Notes: a model not told the origin generated them from the sequence alone. A DNA stretch of 26,322 nucleotides from Caldifarciminota bacterium (GCA_021158725.1 JAGGUB010000046.1:1-26322); one strand, 5' to 3'. Positions 7,449-15,542 are shown, numbered from the stretch's first letter. Numbers and translations are program-made.

Positions 7449-7769
7449 TTATTTGAGTATATCCCTTCCGATAGCTTGCCGTATGAGTGAACGTATTTTC
7501 TCCATAGCGTAGCCTTTACTCTCTATCCCCGCAGGTATCACAAGAAAGACAACATGTGGTAACCCACGCAATATACGTAATTCGCGTTCGAGCGATTTGG
7601 CCACCTGCTCGGTTAGTAATATCAGATATGCATCGGCTTTTTCGGACAGTATGGTGTCAATGACACCTTTTGCATGTTGGGGCTCATCTACTGGATGTAG
7701 CTCTATACCTAAAGCTCTGTATGGATAAATAGAATCTCTATCGCCTACGACTGCAATCTTAGTAGACAT
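7449..7769 (-). CDS. atpF: A/V-type ATP synthase/ATPase subunit F
   Basis: A 106-residue soluble protein with the subunit F pattern. It starts with a beta strand, KIAVVGDRDSIYPYRALGIE, and has the conserved acidic-hydrophobic EKADAYLILLTEQVA-type segment at mid-sequence. A VVFLVIPAG segment follows, then a C-terminal helix (EKIRSLIRQAIGRD). Subunit F is part of the central rotor stalk, bound to subunit D, and can modulate ATP hydrolysis. It is the last gene of the H-I-K-E-C-F cluster and overlaps atpC by 11 bases. In typical A-type operons the catalytic genes A, B and D come next, but here the neighbouring gene is convergent and unrelated. Confidence 0.92.
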   Translation of the reverse strand: MSTKIAVVGDRDSIYPYRALGIELHPVDEPQHAKGVIDTILSEKADAYLILLTEQVAKSLERELRILRGLPHVVFLVIPAGIESKGYAMEKIRSLIRQAIGRDILK

Positions 7770-8760
7770 CAGGTATCCTGCATTTGATCAAATCCGTTGG
7801 TATTTCATTGAATTTCGCAATAAATATGAACTTAAGTAACCTGAGCTCCAGCTTACGTGCCAAAAAGTATGCAATTATGGGTTCCACCCCAAACGTATAG
7901 TATATTGTCATTTTAAGTATCGGGAGTGTAAGATTATCTCTCACTTTATCCCAAAGTATGAAAAACTTCATGGGATCTTTCCAATCCTTCACTATCTCAC
8001 CGATCATGTACTCGTACGGTGTAAATCTCAACGCCATCGGTAGACTCTCTATTGGGTCATCAGCTATTTCTATCAACCGTATCCTATCTACGGTACCACC
8101 GTCAACGAGCCCCGTATGTAAGATTTTTCTATCTAACTTCATAAACTTGTATCGCATGAAGGTCTCGATATTGTAGAGGTCAATCTCCAGTTTCGTAAAC
8201 TCGTGCAGCCAACTGCTGGGTTTACTGAGCTCTAACCTATACCTCCAAAGGTGTCGATCAATCGTTATATCCACCAACCGCATATCTTTCGACATGTAAT
8301 AAGTGGTGATACTCTCTTCGATAGCATCCCTCATACTGGCTGGTATCTCGGACCAACGTTCCTCTTCGAGAATCTTATCCCAACTTTCTGGCTCGATTTT
8401 GGCCCATCCCATGAATATGTTAGGCGGCTTCACCTCTTGTAATTTGGATTTCACCCATACCCTTAGGTTATGGAAATCGTTGTGTGATTTCAAGAAGTCC
8501 AACGCCCATGCATCTATGATATATTTGTCCATCAACCCCTGTAGCCATTTGTTGACCGATTTAATCATCGATGGATACTCTTCCGGCCTCTCTATGTAAC
8601 CAGCATAATCCGTATCTTGTAACTGTGATACGAGTTCATCTGGCGATACCGCATCTGCTAACCTCTGGTATTTTGGTGTTTTTATAAGACGTGTCTCAAG
8701 TACCCTTATTTTACCGACTGCAAACGCGTAACGTTCGTCCTGCAGGGTTTCGATCAACAT
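7759..8760 (-). CDS. atpC: A/V-type ATP synthase/ATPase subunit C (d/AC39-like)
   Basis: A 333-residue soluble helical protein. The N-terminal helix (YAFAVGKIRVLETRLI) and the C-terminal segment (GVEPIIAYFLARKLELRLLKFIFIAK, with NEIPTDLI after it) are typical of the C subunit, which forms the funnel joining the central stalk to the membrane ring. Three weakly similar helical bundles are expected across ~1-330. No membrane segment is predicted. It overlaps atpE by 7 bases and atpF by 11 bases, so expression of the stalk subunits is tightly coupled. Sequence conservation in this subunit is low between lineages; the operon position supports the call. Confidence 0.9.
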   Translation of the reverse strand: MLIETLQDERYAFAVGKIRVLETRLIKTPKYQRLADAVSPDELVSQLQDTDYAGYIERPEEYPSMIKSVNKWLQGLMDKYIIDAWALDFLKSHNDFHNLRVWVKSKLQEVKPPNIFMGWAKIEPESWDKILEEERWSEIPASMRDAIEESITTYYMSKDMRLVDITIDRHLWRYRLELSKPSSWLHEFTKLEIDLYNIETFMRYKFMKLDRKILHTGLVDGGTVDRIRLIEIADDPIESLPMALRFTPYEYMIGEIVKDWKDPMKFFILWDKVRDNLTLPILKMTIYYTFGVEPIIAYFLARKLELRLLKFIFIAKFNEIPTDLIKCRIPDVY

Positions 8761-9353
8761 CCGAATAGCGATTGTTTGATCTCTTTCTCCAGATTCGGTC
8801 TGTTCACATCTAAGATTGAGTCTATTGAAAGATCTATCTCAACATCGCCAGTTCTTACGATGAAGCCACCCGATAGCTTATGGTGTCTGTCGCCTAATTT
8901 GAAGTTTGTACCCAACTTTCGGTTGATTTCGGTCAGAAACTTATGATCGAGGACAGGATCGCCATGCTTCACTATGATTTCACCCTCTGTTATCTTCTCA
9001 GTATCCTTGAGATATTTGAACATCTTGCATAACCATGCACGATATCCGTGTGCGGTGTTGTCACTCAAAAACCTACTTATAGCTTCTTTTAGGAGGTTAT
9101 CCACTATCTCATGCTCGAATTTGGCCCATTCCTTACGTAACCTCAATTTAACAGCTGATAGCAGTTGCGATTTACGTGTGGATTTGAGGTTGGCGAGTTT
9201 ACGTTCGTGTTCGTCAACCAGCTTACGTAGTGACTCTTCCTCTTTCTTGCGTAGCTCGGTAGCTTCTTTCTCGTACTTTGCGAGTATCTCACGTCGCTTA
9301 CGTTCGCCGTCTTCCAGTATTTTCTTTATAACCTTATCTTCTTTGGCCATCAT
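8754..9353 (-). CDS. atpE: A/V-type ATP synthase/ATPase subunit E (peripheral stalk)
   Basis: A 199-residue protein. The N-terminal ~85 residues are a long charged coiled coil (ILEDGERKRREILAKYEKEA and on), and the C-terminal ~110 residues form a compact domain with IIVKHGDP and a GGFIVRTGDVEIDLSIDSIL strand-rich stretch. The GG-F-V---G-I-D-S segment is the characteristic C-terminal part of subunit E. Together with subunit H, which also lies in this cluster, it forms the peripheral stalks that hold the catalytic head. The gene starts with two consecutive ATG codons; the first overlaps the atpK stop (ATGA). Confidence 0.92.
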   Translation of the reverse strand: MMAKEDKVIKKILEDGERKRREILAKYEKEATELRKKEEESLRKLVDEHERKLANLKSTRKSQLLSAVKLRLRKEWAKFEHEIVDNLLKEAISRFLSDNTAHGYRAWLCKMFKYLKDTEKITEGEIIVKHGDPVLDHKFLTEINRKLGTNFKLGDRHHKLSGGFIVRTGDVEIDLSIDSILDVNRPNLEKEIKQSLFGC

Positions 9354-9817
9354 ACCTTTACACCTAAGAATATCATCAGGAAACTCACAAGGAATGCCAA
9401 AACTGCATAGGTTTCGACCATCACCGCGTATATGACGCCTTTCATGAGCTCTGTAGGTCGCTTAGCGACTAACTCGATGCCAGCAGCACTCACTTGTCCC
9501 TGGTATATAGCGGATAAGAGGCCCACCACCCCTACAGGTAGGGATGCAAAGAATATGTGTAACCCGTTTGCCAACGTCAGAGGTACCAGCTTACCAAATA
9601 CCCCTATCTTTAATAATATGAATAGTGCAATAACAAACCCATAGAACCCCTGAGTTGAGGGTAATACCACAAGTAAGAATGTGGAGCCAAACTTCGCTGG
9701 ATCTTCACTCAACACACCCGTACCTACCCTTGATGCGATATTTATACCTTTGGCTGAACCAATACCTGCAAGCCCAGCTGCTATGGCTGCACCCAGTATC
9801 GAAAGTGCTAACCCCAT
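9350..9817 (-). CDS. atpK: A/V-type ATP synthase/ATPase proteolipid subunit K, with Na+-binding ligand set
   Basis: A 155-residue membrane protein made of two hairpins (four TM helices). The second hairpin carries the essential carboxylate Glu135 in MVETYAV; the first has Gln56 in the matching place (LPSTQGFYG). In the Na+-transporting Enterococcus hirae NtpK ring, the ion is held by Leu61, Thr64, Gln65, Gln110 and Glu139. The equivalent residues here are Leu52, Thr55, Gln56, Gln106 and Glu135, with identical relative spacing within each segment. This points to Na+ coupling. With one carboxylate per four helices, the ring would carry few ions per turn, a feature linked to pump rather than synthase function. 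Strong AAGGAGG Shine-Dalgarno; the start overlaps the atpI stop (TAATG). Confidence 0.95.
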   Translation of the reverse strand: MGLALSILGAAIAAGLAGIGSAKGINIASRVGTGVLSEDPAKFGSTFLLVVLPSTQGFYGFVIALFILLKIGVFGKLVPLTLANGLHIFFASLPVGVVGLLSAIYQGQVSAAGIELVAKRPTELMKGVIYAVMVETYAVLAFLVSFLMIFLGVKV

Positions 9818-11838
9818 TATGCCTCCTTTTTAACTAATTCAATGTACCGCGTATCATATGATAATGGGGTGAATGGTTCACCACCTCCCCTGTAGAATTT
9901 AGAGAAAAACTCTGCATATTGTAACCTTAGTGTATGTATGAAGCCACCCAATGCGTTGATGACGATTGCAAACATGTGGCCGAACACAAATATGAGTACA
10001 CCGATGACAGGCCCTATGACTGGAAACCTTACGAAGATCTCATACAATACGTTCATCGAAAGTGCCATACCAAGCGTCACCAAGCCCAACGCCATCAACC
10101 GCGAGTATGAGAGTATGTCGCTTATTGTACTTATGAAACCTTGGTAGAAAGCGAACAACCCTTTAAGTAGGCGTTTGACAAAGCTACGTGATGAATAACC
10201 ACTATACCCAAATATTAGGAACATACCCACCATCGAAACCAAACACGCAACGAATGCGTGTTTTATAACAAGTTTTATAATCTGCATTATGAACGCGACG
10301 ATGCCAACCTTCAACGCATCCATTATAGCTTTCCAGTGCGGCCTTATTTGTGCTACAACTGTGAAGAAACCTACCCAGAAAAGAATCCAACCCAATCCCT
10401 CACTCAGCGCACCTGCCTTATCTCTTTCCCTAAGCCCACGTATGAATCTTAACATATAACCAAAAAGTAACTGTATCACCCCTAATATGAGTGCAATCGC
10501 GAAGAACTTAAGCGCTTCATTGATAGGATCCATGACCATCATCTTTTCACGTAGTGTAATGAATAGTGGGTTTCTGAATATCTCATGGAGGTTGCCGAAC
10601 CATCCACCTGTTAGAGCACCTATCGGTACGGTTGCGAAACTACCTGCCGCTATTATCGATAGAAACCTACGTGCGGGCTTGAATTTACGCATAGCGAGTA
10701 GTGATAACAACCCCAACACGAGCCCGTAACCTGCATCGGTCAAGCATAACGCAAAGAATATGATCACAAATGGTGCCATAAGTGGGGATGGATCTATCTC
10801 CCTATAATCTGGTGTACTGTAGAGTTTGGTAAGTATCTCAAATGGCTTAAATGGCCGCTTATTATCCAATTCAACTGGTGGTATCTCATCGTGTGCATCT
10901 ATAACCTCCATAGTAGCTGAGTGTGTAGTTTCGATAATTTTACGTAATTGTGGAAGATCCTTCTCTTTAACCCATCCTTCAATCACAAATGTATAGTTCG
11001 TATTACCGCCTTTGGCTATTGCCTTCCTATGATTCAATACTATTCGATAGTGGTCACACATTACAAGTAATGGCTTGAGATTTGTACTGATAGACTGTAA
11101 CCTGGTGAGTAAGGTTGCCCTTTCTTTGCTGAGCTCCTCCAACCGCATATCCAACTCATGTAATGCCTCGCTGGGCGGTAGTTCAAGTTCACCAAGTTCA
11201 ATACGTTCAATACCCAGTTCTGTTAGATGTTTTGTAACGATTTCTCTGTCATCTTTATGAAAGATGAGCAAGAGATAAAGCCTATTAGCAACTTGATTTA
11301 TTACCTCAATATAAAGCGGTACATCACGTAGCTTATCTTCCCAATCACGTGGCGGGTTCTCTAAAATTGCTGTCCATACCTCCACATGCTTCATTTCACG
11401 CATAACCTTAGGTGTAACTGTGAGATTACGCCATGGCATCAGCCGTTCCTTTTCCTGGAGTAACCGGCTTTCCTCTTGTGTGAGCGCTGTAAGCTGCTTA
11501 TCGATGTGTTCGACTTCCTCCACGATATGCCAAACTTTCTTATCGTTTACGATCTTTTTATATTCATCAAAAGTCACTGGTAGCTTTTCACTCATAAGGC
11601 CACCAAATGTATCACTTTTTACGAATTGACGCAGAAACTGTATCACCCTCTCCAACCGCGTAAGCTGACGTTCGAGCTCTTCTTCGTACGGCTCGTGTTG
11701 AAAATTCAAATATGGGGGTTTCTTCTTTCTCAAATCCGTGATATGAAGTATACCACTTTCCTGTAACTTTGAAAGCAACGACTCCTTTTCACTTCCATGA
11801 ACTACGATGCCAACCTTGCTTACTCGAGCAATACCCAT
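9817..11838 (-). CDS. atpI: A/V-type ATP synthase/ATPase subunit I (a subunit)
   Basis: A 673-residue protein. The N-terminal half (~1-345) is a cytoplasmic dumbbell with coiled-coil stretches; the C-terminal half (~350-650) has about eight hydrophobic helices, beginning near PLMAPFVIIFFALCLTDAGYG. Two arginines expected to face the proteolipid ring are present about 58 residues apart: SYSRLMALGL (~Arg580) and HTLRLQYAEFF (~Arg638). This spacing and context match the essential pair of other I/a subunits. Role: forms the ion half-channels and anchors the peripheral stalks. It overlaps atpH by 19 bases and shares one base with the atpK start. Confidence 0.95.
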   Translation of the reverse strand: MGIARVSKVGIVVHGSEKESLLSKLQESGILHITDLRKKKPPYLNFQHEPYEEELERQLTRLERVIQFLRQFVKSDTFGGLMSEKLPVTFDEYKKIVNDKKVWHIVEEVEHIDKQLTALTQEESRLLQEKERLMPWRNLTVTPKVMREMKHVEVWTAILENPPRDWEDKLRDVPLYIEVINQVANRLYLLLIFHKDDREIVTKHLTELGIERIELGELELPPSEALHELDMRLEELSKERATLLTRLQSISTNLKPLLVMCDHYRIVLNHRKAIAKGGNTNYTFVIEGWVKEKDLPQLRKIIETTHSATMEVIDAHDEIPPVELDNKRPFKPFEILTKLYSTPDYREIDPSPLMAPFVIIFFALCLTDAGYGLVLGLLSLLAMRKFKPARRFLSIIAAGSFATVPIGALTGGWFGNLHEIFRNPLFITLREKMMVMDPINEALKFFAIALILGVIQLLFGYMLRFIRGLRERDKAGALSEGLGWILFWVGFFTVVAQIRPHWKAIMDALKVGIVAFIMQIIKLVIKHAFVACLVSMVGMFLIFGYSGYSSRSFVKRLLKGLFAFYQGFISTISDILSYSRLMALGLVTLGMALSMNVLYEIFVRFPVIGPVIGVLIFVFGHMFAIVINALGGFIHTLRLQYAEFFSKFYRGGGEPFTPLSYDTRYIELVKKEA

Positions 11839-12137
11839 AGTATGGGTAGTATAAGTTCGGAGATTATTCGATCTCTTTCTTTTTCTAATTTGTCCAAAAC
11901 ATGGGCCTTACGAGCTTTAAATGTATCCTCAAGTTGTTTTGATTCACGAGCTGCCTCATCTTCAGCATCTTTGAGGGCACGTTTCTCAAGTTCACGATAC
12001 TTAACCTGTATTTCGTTACGCTTTGCCTGATACTCGTCACGCAGTTTATCTAACATCTGTTTACCTTCATTCTCGGCATCGGCTAACATCTTTTCCACTT
12101 GCCGTTCAACCTCTTTGATTTTACCTATGATCTTCAT
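11820..12137 (-). CDS. atpH: A/V-type ATP synthase/ATPase subunit H (G-type peripheral stalk coiled coil)
   Basis: A 105-residue, highly charged, almost entirely coiled-coil protein (Lys/Glu/Asp/Arg-rich from 3 to ~90) with a short hydrophobic end (LILPILWVLLE). Position as first gene before atpI, length and composition match subunit H of A-type operons, the partner of subunit E in the peripheral stalks. Sequence similarity in such coiled coils is low, so the operon position carries much of the call. The gene opens the H-I-K-E-C-F operon. A promoter lies directly upstream, and no clear Shine-Dalgarno is visible. Confidence 0.85.
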   Translation of the reverse strand: MKIIGKIKEVERQVEKMLADAENEGKQMLDKLRDEYQAKRNEIQVKYRELEKRALKDAEDEAARESKQLEDTFKARKAHVLDKLEKERDRIISELILPILWVLLE

Positions 12138-12143
12138 GATAGG

Positions 12144-12173
12144 TTAATAATAAGAGAAATTCGTATCAGTCAA
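12144..12173 (-). promoter_or_regulatory. Predicted promoter of the A/V-ATPase operon
   Basis: On the minus strand: TTGACT (12173-12168), an 18-base spacer, TATTAA (12149-12144), then six bases to the ATG at 12137. An alternative -10, TATTAT (12152-12147), has a 15-base spacer and lies nine bases from the ATG. Either way the leader is absent or very short. It is back to back with the porB promoter; the -35 elements are 12 bases apart. Confidence 0.45.
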
Positions 12174-12185
12174 TTCATTGTTTTA

Positions 12186-12213
12186 TTGACAATTTGATGA
12201 CCATAGTCATTTT
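12186..12213 (+). promoter_or_regulatory. Predicted promoter of the porB-pnp-bamD-holA operon
   Basis: A consensus TTGACA (12186-12191), a 16-base spacer, CATTTT (12208-12213), then six bases (TAAAAG) and the ATG at 12220. No Shine-Dalgarno is present. It shares its geometry with the fusion gene, first DUF47 and secD promoters, although the -10 begins with C. Confidence 0.5.
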
Positions 12214-12219
12214 TAAAAG

Positions 12220-13134
12220 ATGCGGCTTACGATACCTGAAGAGGAGATTCTACAACCCGGGCACCTCGCATGTCAGGGATGTGCTGCAGTACTCTCCATA
12301 CGGTATGCACTTAAGGCGCTTGGCCCCAAAACCGTGATGGTTATACCAGCCTGCTGTGTTACGGTGATCGATGGACCTTTCCCATATTCTTCGTATGGTG
12401 TGCCCATCTATCACATAGCGTTTGCGGCAGCGGCTGCTGCAGCTTCAGGCATAAAAGCTGGTTTACTTATGCGTGGTGATAAGGAGACACAGGTTATGGC
12501 ATGGGCAGGTGATGGTGGTACATTTGATATAGGGATACAGGCGTTATCAGGGGCAGCTGAGCGTAACGACGATATCATATATGTTTGTTATGATAACGAA
12601 GCATATATGAACACAGGTATACAGAGGAGTTCTGCCACCCCCAAACATGCGTGGACAACGACCACACCTGCACGTAACCCCAAAGAGGAGCCCAAAAAGG
12701 ATATTATGGCAATCATGGCAGCACACAAAATCCCTTACGCAGCAACCGCCACAGTAGCTTATCCCGAGGATATGATTCGTAAGTTCAAGAAAGCGCGTGA
12801 GATACGGGGGTTGCGGTTTTTCCATATACTTACACCATGTCCGGTGGGTTGGAGGGTACCCCCTGAATACACCATACAGCTATCAAGGTTGGCTGTACAG
12901 ACACGATATTTTCCGCTTTATGAGGTTGAAAATGGTGAAAACTGGCGCCTTACGATGAAGGTACCCAAACCCAAACCAGTGGTTGAGTTTCTCAAGCTCC
13001 AAGGTAGGTTCAGACATCTTACAGATGAACAAATAGCGGAGATACAGGCAGAAGTCGACCGTAGATGGGAAGACCTCATGTCGAAAGTGAGCCAAAGTAA
13101 TGAAAGAAACCGCCCTCCTGCAGGACGCAATTGA
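12220..13134 (+). CDS. porB: Pyruvate:ferredoxin oxidoreductase beta subunit (TPP- and [4Fe-4S]-binding)
   Basis: A 304-residue cytoplasmic protein. Cysteines for a [4Fe-4S] cluster are C18 and C21 (HLACQGCA), C46 (IPACCV) and C207 (LTPCPVGW); the first three spacings (3, 25) match those of known pyruvate:ferredoxin oxidoreductases. The thiamine diphosphate site is AGDGGTFDIG (96-105) through DNEAYMNTGIQRS (125-137). With alpha, gamma and delta chains, the enzyme interconverts pyruvate and acetyl-CoA plus CO2 using ferredoxin. No porA, porG or porD gene is next to it: the upstream gene is the divergent atpH, and downstream is a purine phosphorylase. The gene appears intact, so the partners are probably elsewhere. 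Its last 35 bases overlap the next gene. The GDGGTFDIG and YMNTGIQRS segments favour pyruvate over other 2-oxoacids. Confidence 0.93.
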   Translation: MRLTIPEEEILQPGHLACQGCAAVLSIRYALKALGPKTVMVIPACCVTVIDGPFPYSSYGVPIYHIAFAAAAAAASGIKAGLLMRGDKETQVMAWAGDGGTFDIGIQALSGAAERNDDIIYVCYDNEAYMNTGIQRSSATPKHAWTTTTPARNPKEEPKKDIMAIMAAHKIPYAATATVAYPEDMIRKFKKAREIRGLRFFHILTPCPVGWRVPPEYTIQLSRLAVQTRYFPLYEVENGENWRLTMKVPKPKPVVEFLKLQGRFRHLTDEQIAEIQAEVDRRWEDLMSKVSQSNERNRPPAGRN

Positions 13135-13918
13135 TCATATCCGCGAAAAGAGCAACCTACAGCCTAAGATTGGTATAATTTTAGGTACTGGAGTGGGTGA
13201 GCTGAGTGAACAGGTTAAACACTCCATTTGTATACCATATACTGAGATACCACATTTCCCGACCCCTAAAGTACATACGGGTAATTTAATCTTAGGATAC
13301 CTCATGGATAAGCCTGTGGTTGTTATGCAGGGGCGTGTACATTACTATGAGGGCTACAGTTTACGTGAGGTTACTTTCCCTATACGTGTTATGAAATGTT
13401 TGGGCATCCAGATCCTGATAATATCCAATGCAAGTGGTGGGTTGAACCCATCCTTTAAACCTGGTGATATCATGATCATTGTTGACCATATTAATCTATT
13501 GCCTGATAATCCATTGCGTGGAATGATGGATGGAGAACCAGCTACTTCATTTGTCAACATGTACAATGCTTATGACAGAGAGCTGGTGGAGCTCGCAGAA
13601 CGTACCGGTGTGGAGGTTGGCATATCCTTAGTCAAGGGTGTATATGTAGCTTTACAAGGGCCAAGCTTAGAAACACCTGCCGAATATAGGATGTTGAGGC
13701 TGTTGGGTGCAGACGCAGTTGGTATGTCAACAGTACCCGAGGTTATAGTGGCTCGCCAATCCGGCATACGAGTGTTGGGGTTATCAATAATCACAAATAT
13801 GGGGTACCCACAGGTTGAGGAAGAAGCATCATCGGATACCATAATAGCAGTGGCCAAGCATGCAGCACCTAAATTGCTGAAATTGATAGAGAAGGTGGTC
13901 GAAAAGTTAGATGTTTAG
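13100..13918 (+). CDS. Purine nucleoside phosphorylase (trimeric PNP-I type, inosine/guanosine)
   Basis: A 272-residue enzyme of the trimeric PNP family. Visible motifs are the phosphate-binding loop GIILGTGVG (25-33), VMQGRVHYYEGY (75-86), ISNASGGLNP (108-117), LQGPSLETPAEYR (185-197), VGMSTVPEV (207-215), and Asn233 in SIITNMGY, the residue that contacts the purine base. It splits (deoxy)inosine or guanosine with phosphate into base and pentose-1-phosphate in purine salvage. The Ser of the usual GSG loop is Thr30 here. Its start lies 35 bases inside porB, an unusually long overlap for this window, and the Shine-Dalgarno is weak; translation is probably coupled to porB. It overlaps the next gene by 8 bases. 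An MTA phosphorylase of the same family is an alternative, but the Asn-containing base site favours PNP. Confidence 0.9.
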   Translation: MKETALLQDAIDHIREKSNLQPKIGIILGTGVGELSEQVKHSICIPYTEIPHFPTPKVHTGNLILGYLMDKPVVVMQGRVHYYEGYSLREVTFPIRVMKCLGIQILIISNASGGLNPSFKPGDIMIIVDHINLLPDNPLRGMMDGEPATSFVNMYNAYDRELVELAERTGVEVGISLVKGVYVALQGPSLETPAEYRMLRLLGADAVGMSTVPEVIVARQSGIRVLGLSIITNMGYPQVEEEASSDTIIAVAKHAAPKLLKLIEKVVEKLDV

Positions 13919-14573
13919 GGTAGTATCCCTCTTAATATTGATAACAGTTGGGTTAGCCAGTGCATGTAAGACGTTCGATGTACCTAAAAACTTGCCAGCT
14001 GATGAGCTGTTAACCTTAGGCAAAAGTCTGCTCGCCAAAAAGCAATACGAAGCGGCGGCTAAAACTTTTGATTATTTGAAAACCCGTTACTTCTACACGT
14101 ATTATGCAGAAGAAGCACATTATTACTTGGCAAAAACGTACTTCCTTTGGAACAAATACGAGCAAGCACTTACGGAGTATGAGTTATTCCTCTCTCTATA
14201 TCCTGAATCTTATTACTTAGAGGCTGTACAACTTGAGATGGCGATCTGTTATTACAAAATGGCACCTACCTATGCGTTGGATCAAAGTTTCACAGAGAAG
14301 GCGCTTTCGATGTTCAATCAGTTTATTGAAAGCTTTCCCAATAGCTCACGTATAGATGAGGCTAAAAAATATCGTCAACTATGTATAGATAAGTTGGCCC
14401 TCAAAGATATAGCGGTGGCTAAATTCTATTTAAAAAATGGGCATCCCAGATCTGCGCTTATCTATTTACAGGGGGTGTTAGAAAAATACCCAGAAACTAC
14501 ACTACGGGAAGAGGTAAAAAAGTTAGTCGCTGAGTGTGAACATAGGTTACATGGTGAGATACAAGAAAATTGA
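13911..14573 (+). CDS. bamD: BamD-like outer-membrane assembly lipoprotein (TPR)
   Basis: A 220-residue protein with an N-terminal lipoprotein signal: a hydrophobic stretch (SLLILITVGLASA) and Cys19. The lipobox is weak (Ala at -3), but the spacing is right. The mature part consists of about five TPR-like helical pairs. It has the BamD-type start (ADELLTLGKSLLAKKQYEAA), an AHYYLAKTYF pair, and a FIESFPNSSRIDEAKKYRQL segment typical of BamD/YfiO. Role: periplasmic-face lipoprotein of the BAM complex that inserts beta-barrel proteins, which fits the barrel protein at the right edge. A related TPR lipoprotein such as CpoB/YbgF is possible but less likely. It overlaps the pnp stop by 8 bases. Confidence 0.8.
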   Translation: MFRVVSLLILITVGLASACKTFDVPKNLPADELLTLGKSLLAKKQYEAAAKTFDYLKTRYFYTYYAEEAHYYLAKTYFLWNKYEQALTEYELFLSLYPESYYLEAVQLEMAICYYKMAPTYALDQSFTEKALSMFNQFIESFPNSSRIDEAKKYRQLCIDKLALKDIAVAKFYLKNGHPRSALIYLQGVLEKYPETTLREEVKKLVAECEHRLHGEIQEN

Positions 14574-15534
14574 TACATTATTCAAACAACTGGCAGCTGG
14601 AGATTTGCCACCCATTATTTTGTTACTAAAAGATGATGTACATGCAAAGGATAGGTTTATTAACCTCTTAACACAGAGGTATGTGAAACCCGCAGCTGCC
14701 GCTTTTGACCTCCGTATAGTATATGGTGACGAAGTAGATGCCCATACGTTGGATTTCCTTCGTATGCCACCATCTCTATCTGAACGGAAAATCCTGGTGA
14801 TAAAAAGGTGTCACGAGATACGCAAGGTGGAAGCAAGGCTTGCACTCTTCAAATACATAGAGAAACCTATCCCAACCAGTATACTATTGTTATCATCGGA
14901 AGCAAAACCGGATACATCGCTTTTGAGAGATCTCGCCAATAAGCTCAAATCATGTACGTATTATTCGTTTACACCATTTAAGCGAGGGTTACGTGAATGG
15001 ATTGCCGAGTACTGTCAAGCTTACAATAAGCAGATTACAGGGAAAGCAATTGAGCTACTTACCCTGACAGTGGGTGAAGATAAACAGATGTTAGCAACCG
15101 AAATCGATAAAATTATTCTTTTAACGAGCGAAAAGGAGGTTATCGATGAACAAGACGTGGCTAACGCGACCACTATAGGGTATACACCATTTTTTGAATT
15201 CACGAAACATATAAGTAGTAAGGAGCTCACGAAGGCATTCATCGCATTATCACAGATGATCGAACAGGGTGAAAACCTGCATCAGCTATGGGCATTCATG
15301 CGTAGGAAGTTTATGCATCTGCTACTCTTGAAGTCTATGCCAGAGTACCAAAGAAGACAGTATCTCTCTAACTATACACAACACCAGCAGATAGAACGTC
15401 GCAAGGAGATAGAGGCATGGAACGTAAAAGAGCTGGAAAAGGCTATCACGATGATGTATGAACATGAGGTACAGATAAAACGCGGTATATTGCCTATAGA
15501 TATAGCATTGAAGGAAATTTTGGTGAAGTTATGA
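14551..15534 (+). CDS. holA: DNA polymerase III delta subunit
   Basis: About 327 residues from the ATG at 14551 (a GTG at 14536 would add five). The sequence follows the HolA pattern: IILLLKDDVHAKDRFINLL early, DEVDAHTLDFLRMPPSLSERKILVIKR (a Pol III delta domain I feature), and TSILLLSSE. A middle domain follows with CTYYSFTPFKRGLREWIAEYC and an LTLTVGEDKQMLATEIDKI segment. The C-terminal helical collar (~210-327) contains KALTKAFIALSQ-like and LHQLWAFMRRKF helices. Role: opens the sliding clamp within the clamp loader. It overlaps the bamD-like gene by 23 bases and is the last gene of the porB operon. No classical Walker A is expected or seen, as usual for delta. Confidence 0.88.
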   Translation: MVRYKKIDTLFKQLAAGDLPPIILLLKDDVHAKDRFINLLTQRYVKPAAAAFDLRIVYGDEVDAHTLDFLRMPPSLSERKILVIKRCHEIRKVEARLALFKYIEKPIPTSILLLSSEAKPDTSLLRDLANKLKSCTYYSFTPFKRGLREWIAEYCQAYNKQITGKAIELLTLTVGEDKQMLATEIDKIILLTSEKEVIDEQDVANATTIGYTPFFEFTKHISSKELTKAFIALSQMIEQGENLHQLWAFMRRKFMHLLLLKSMPEYQRRQYLSNYTQHQQIERRKEIEAWNVKELEKAITMMYEHEVQIKRGILPIDIALKEILVKL

Positions 15535-15542
15535 TTCAACAC

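Noticed and set aside
8251..9435. Long frames on the plus strand opposite atpE and atpC
   Set aside because: They show no family features or start signals and run antisense to strongly conserved subunits; shadows.
12138..12219. A small RNA or tRNA in the atpH-porB gap
   Set aside because: The 82 bases are filled by two back-to-back promoters and show no cloverleaf or stable hairpin.
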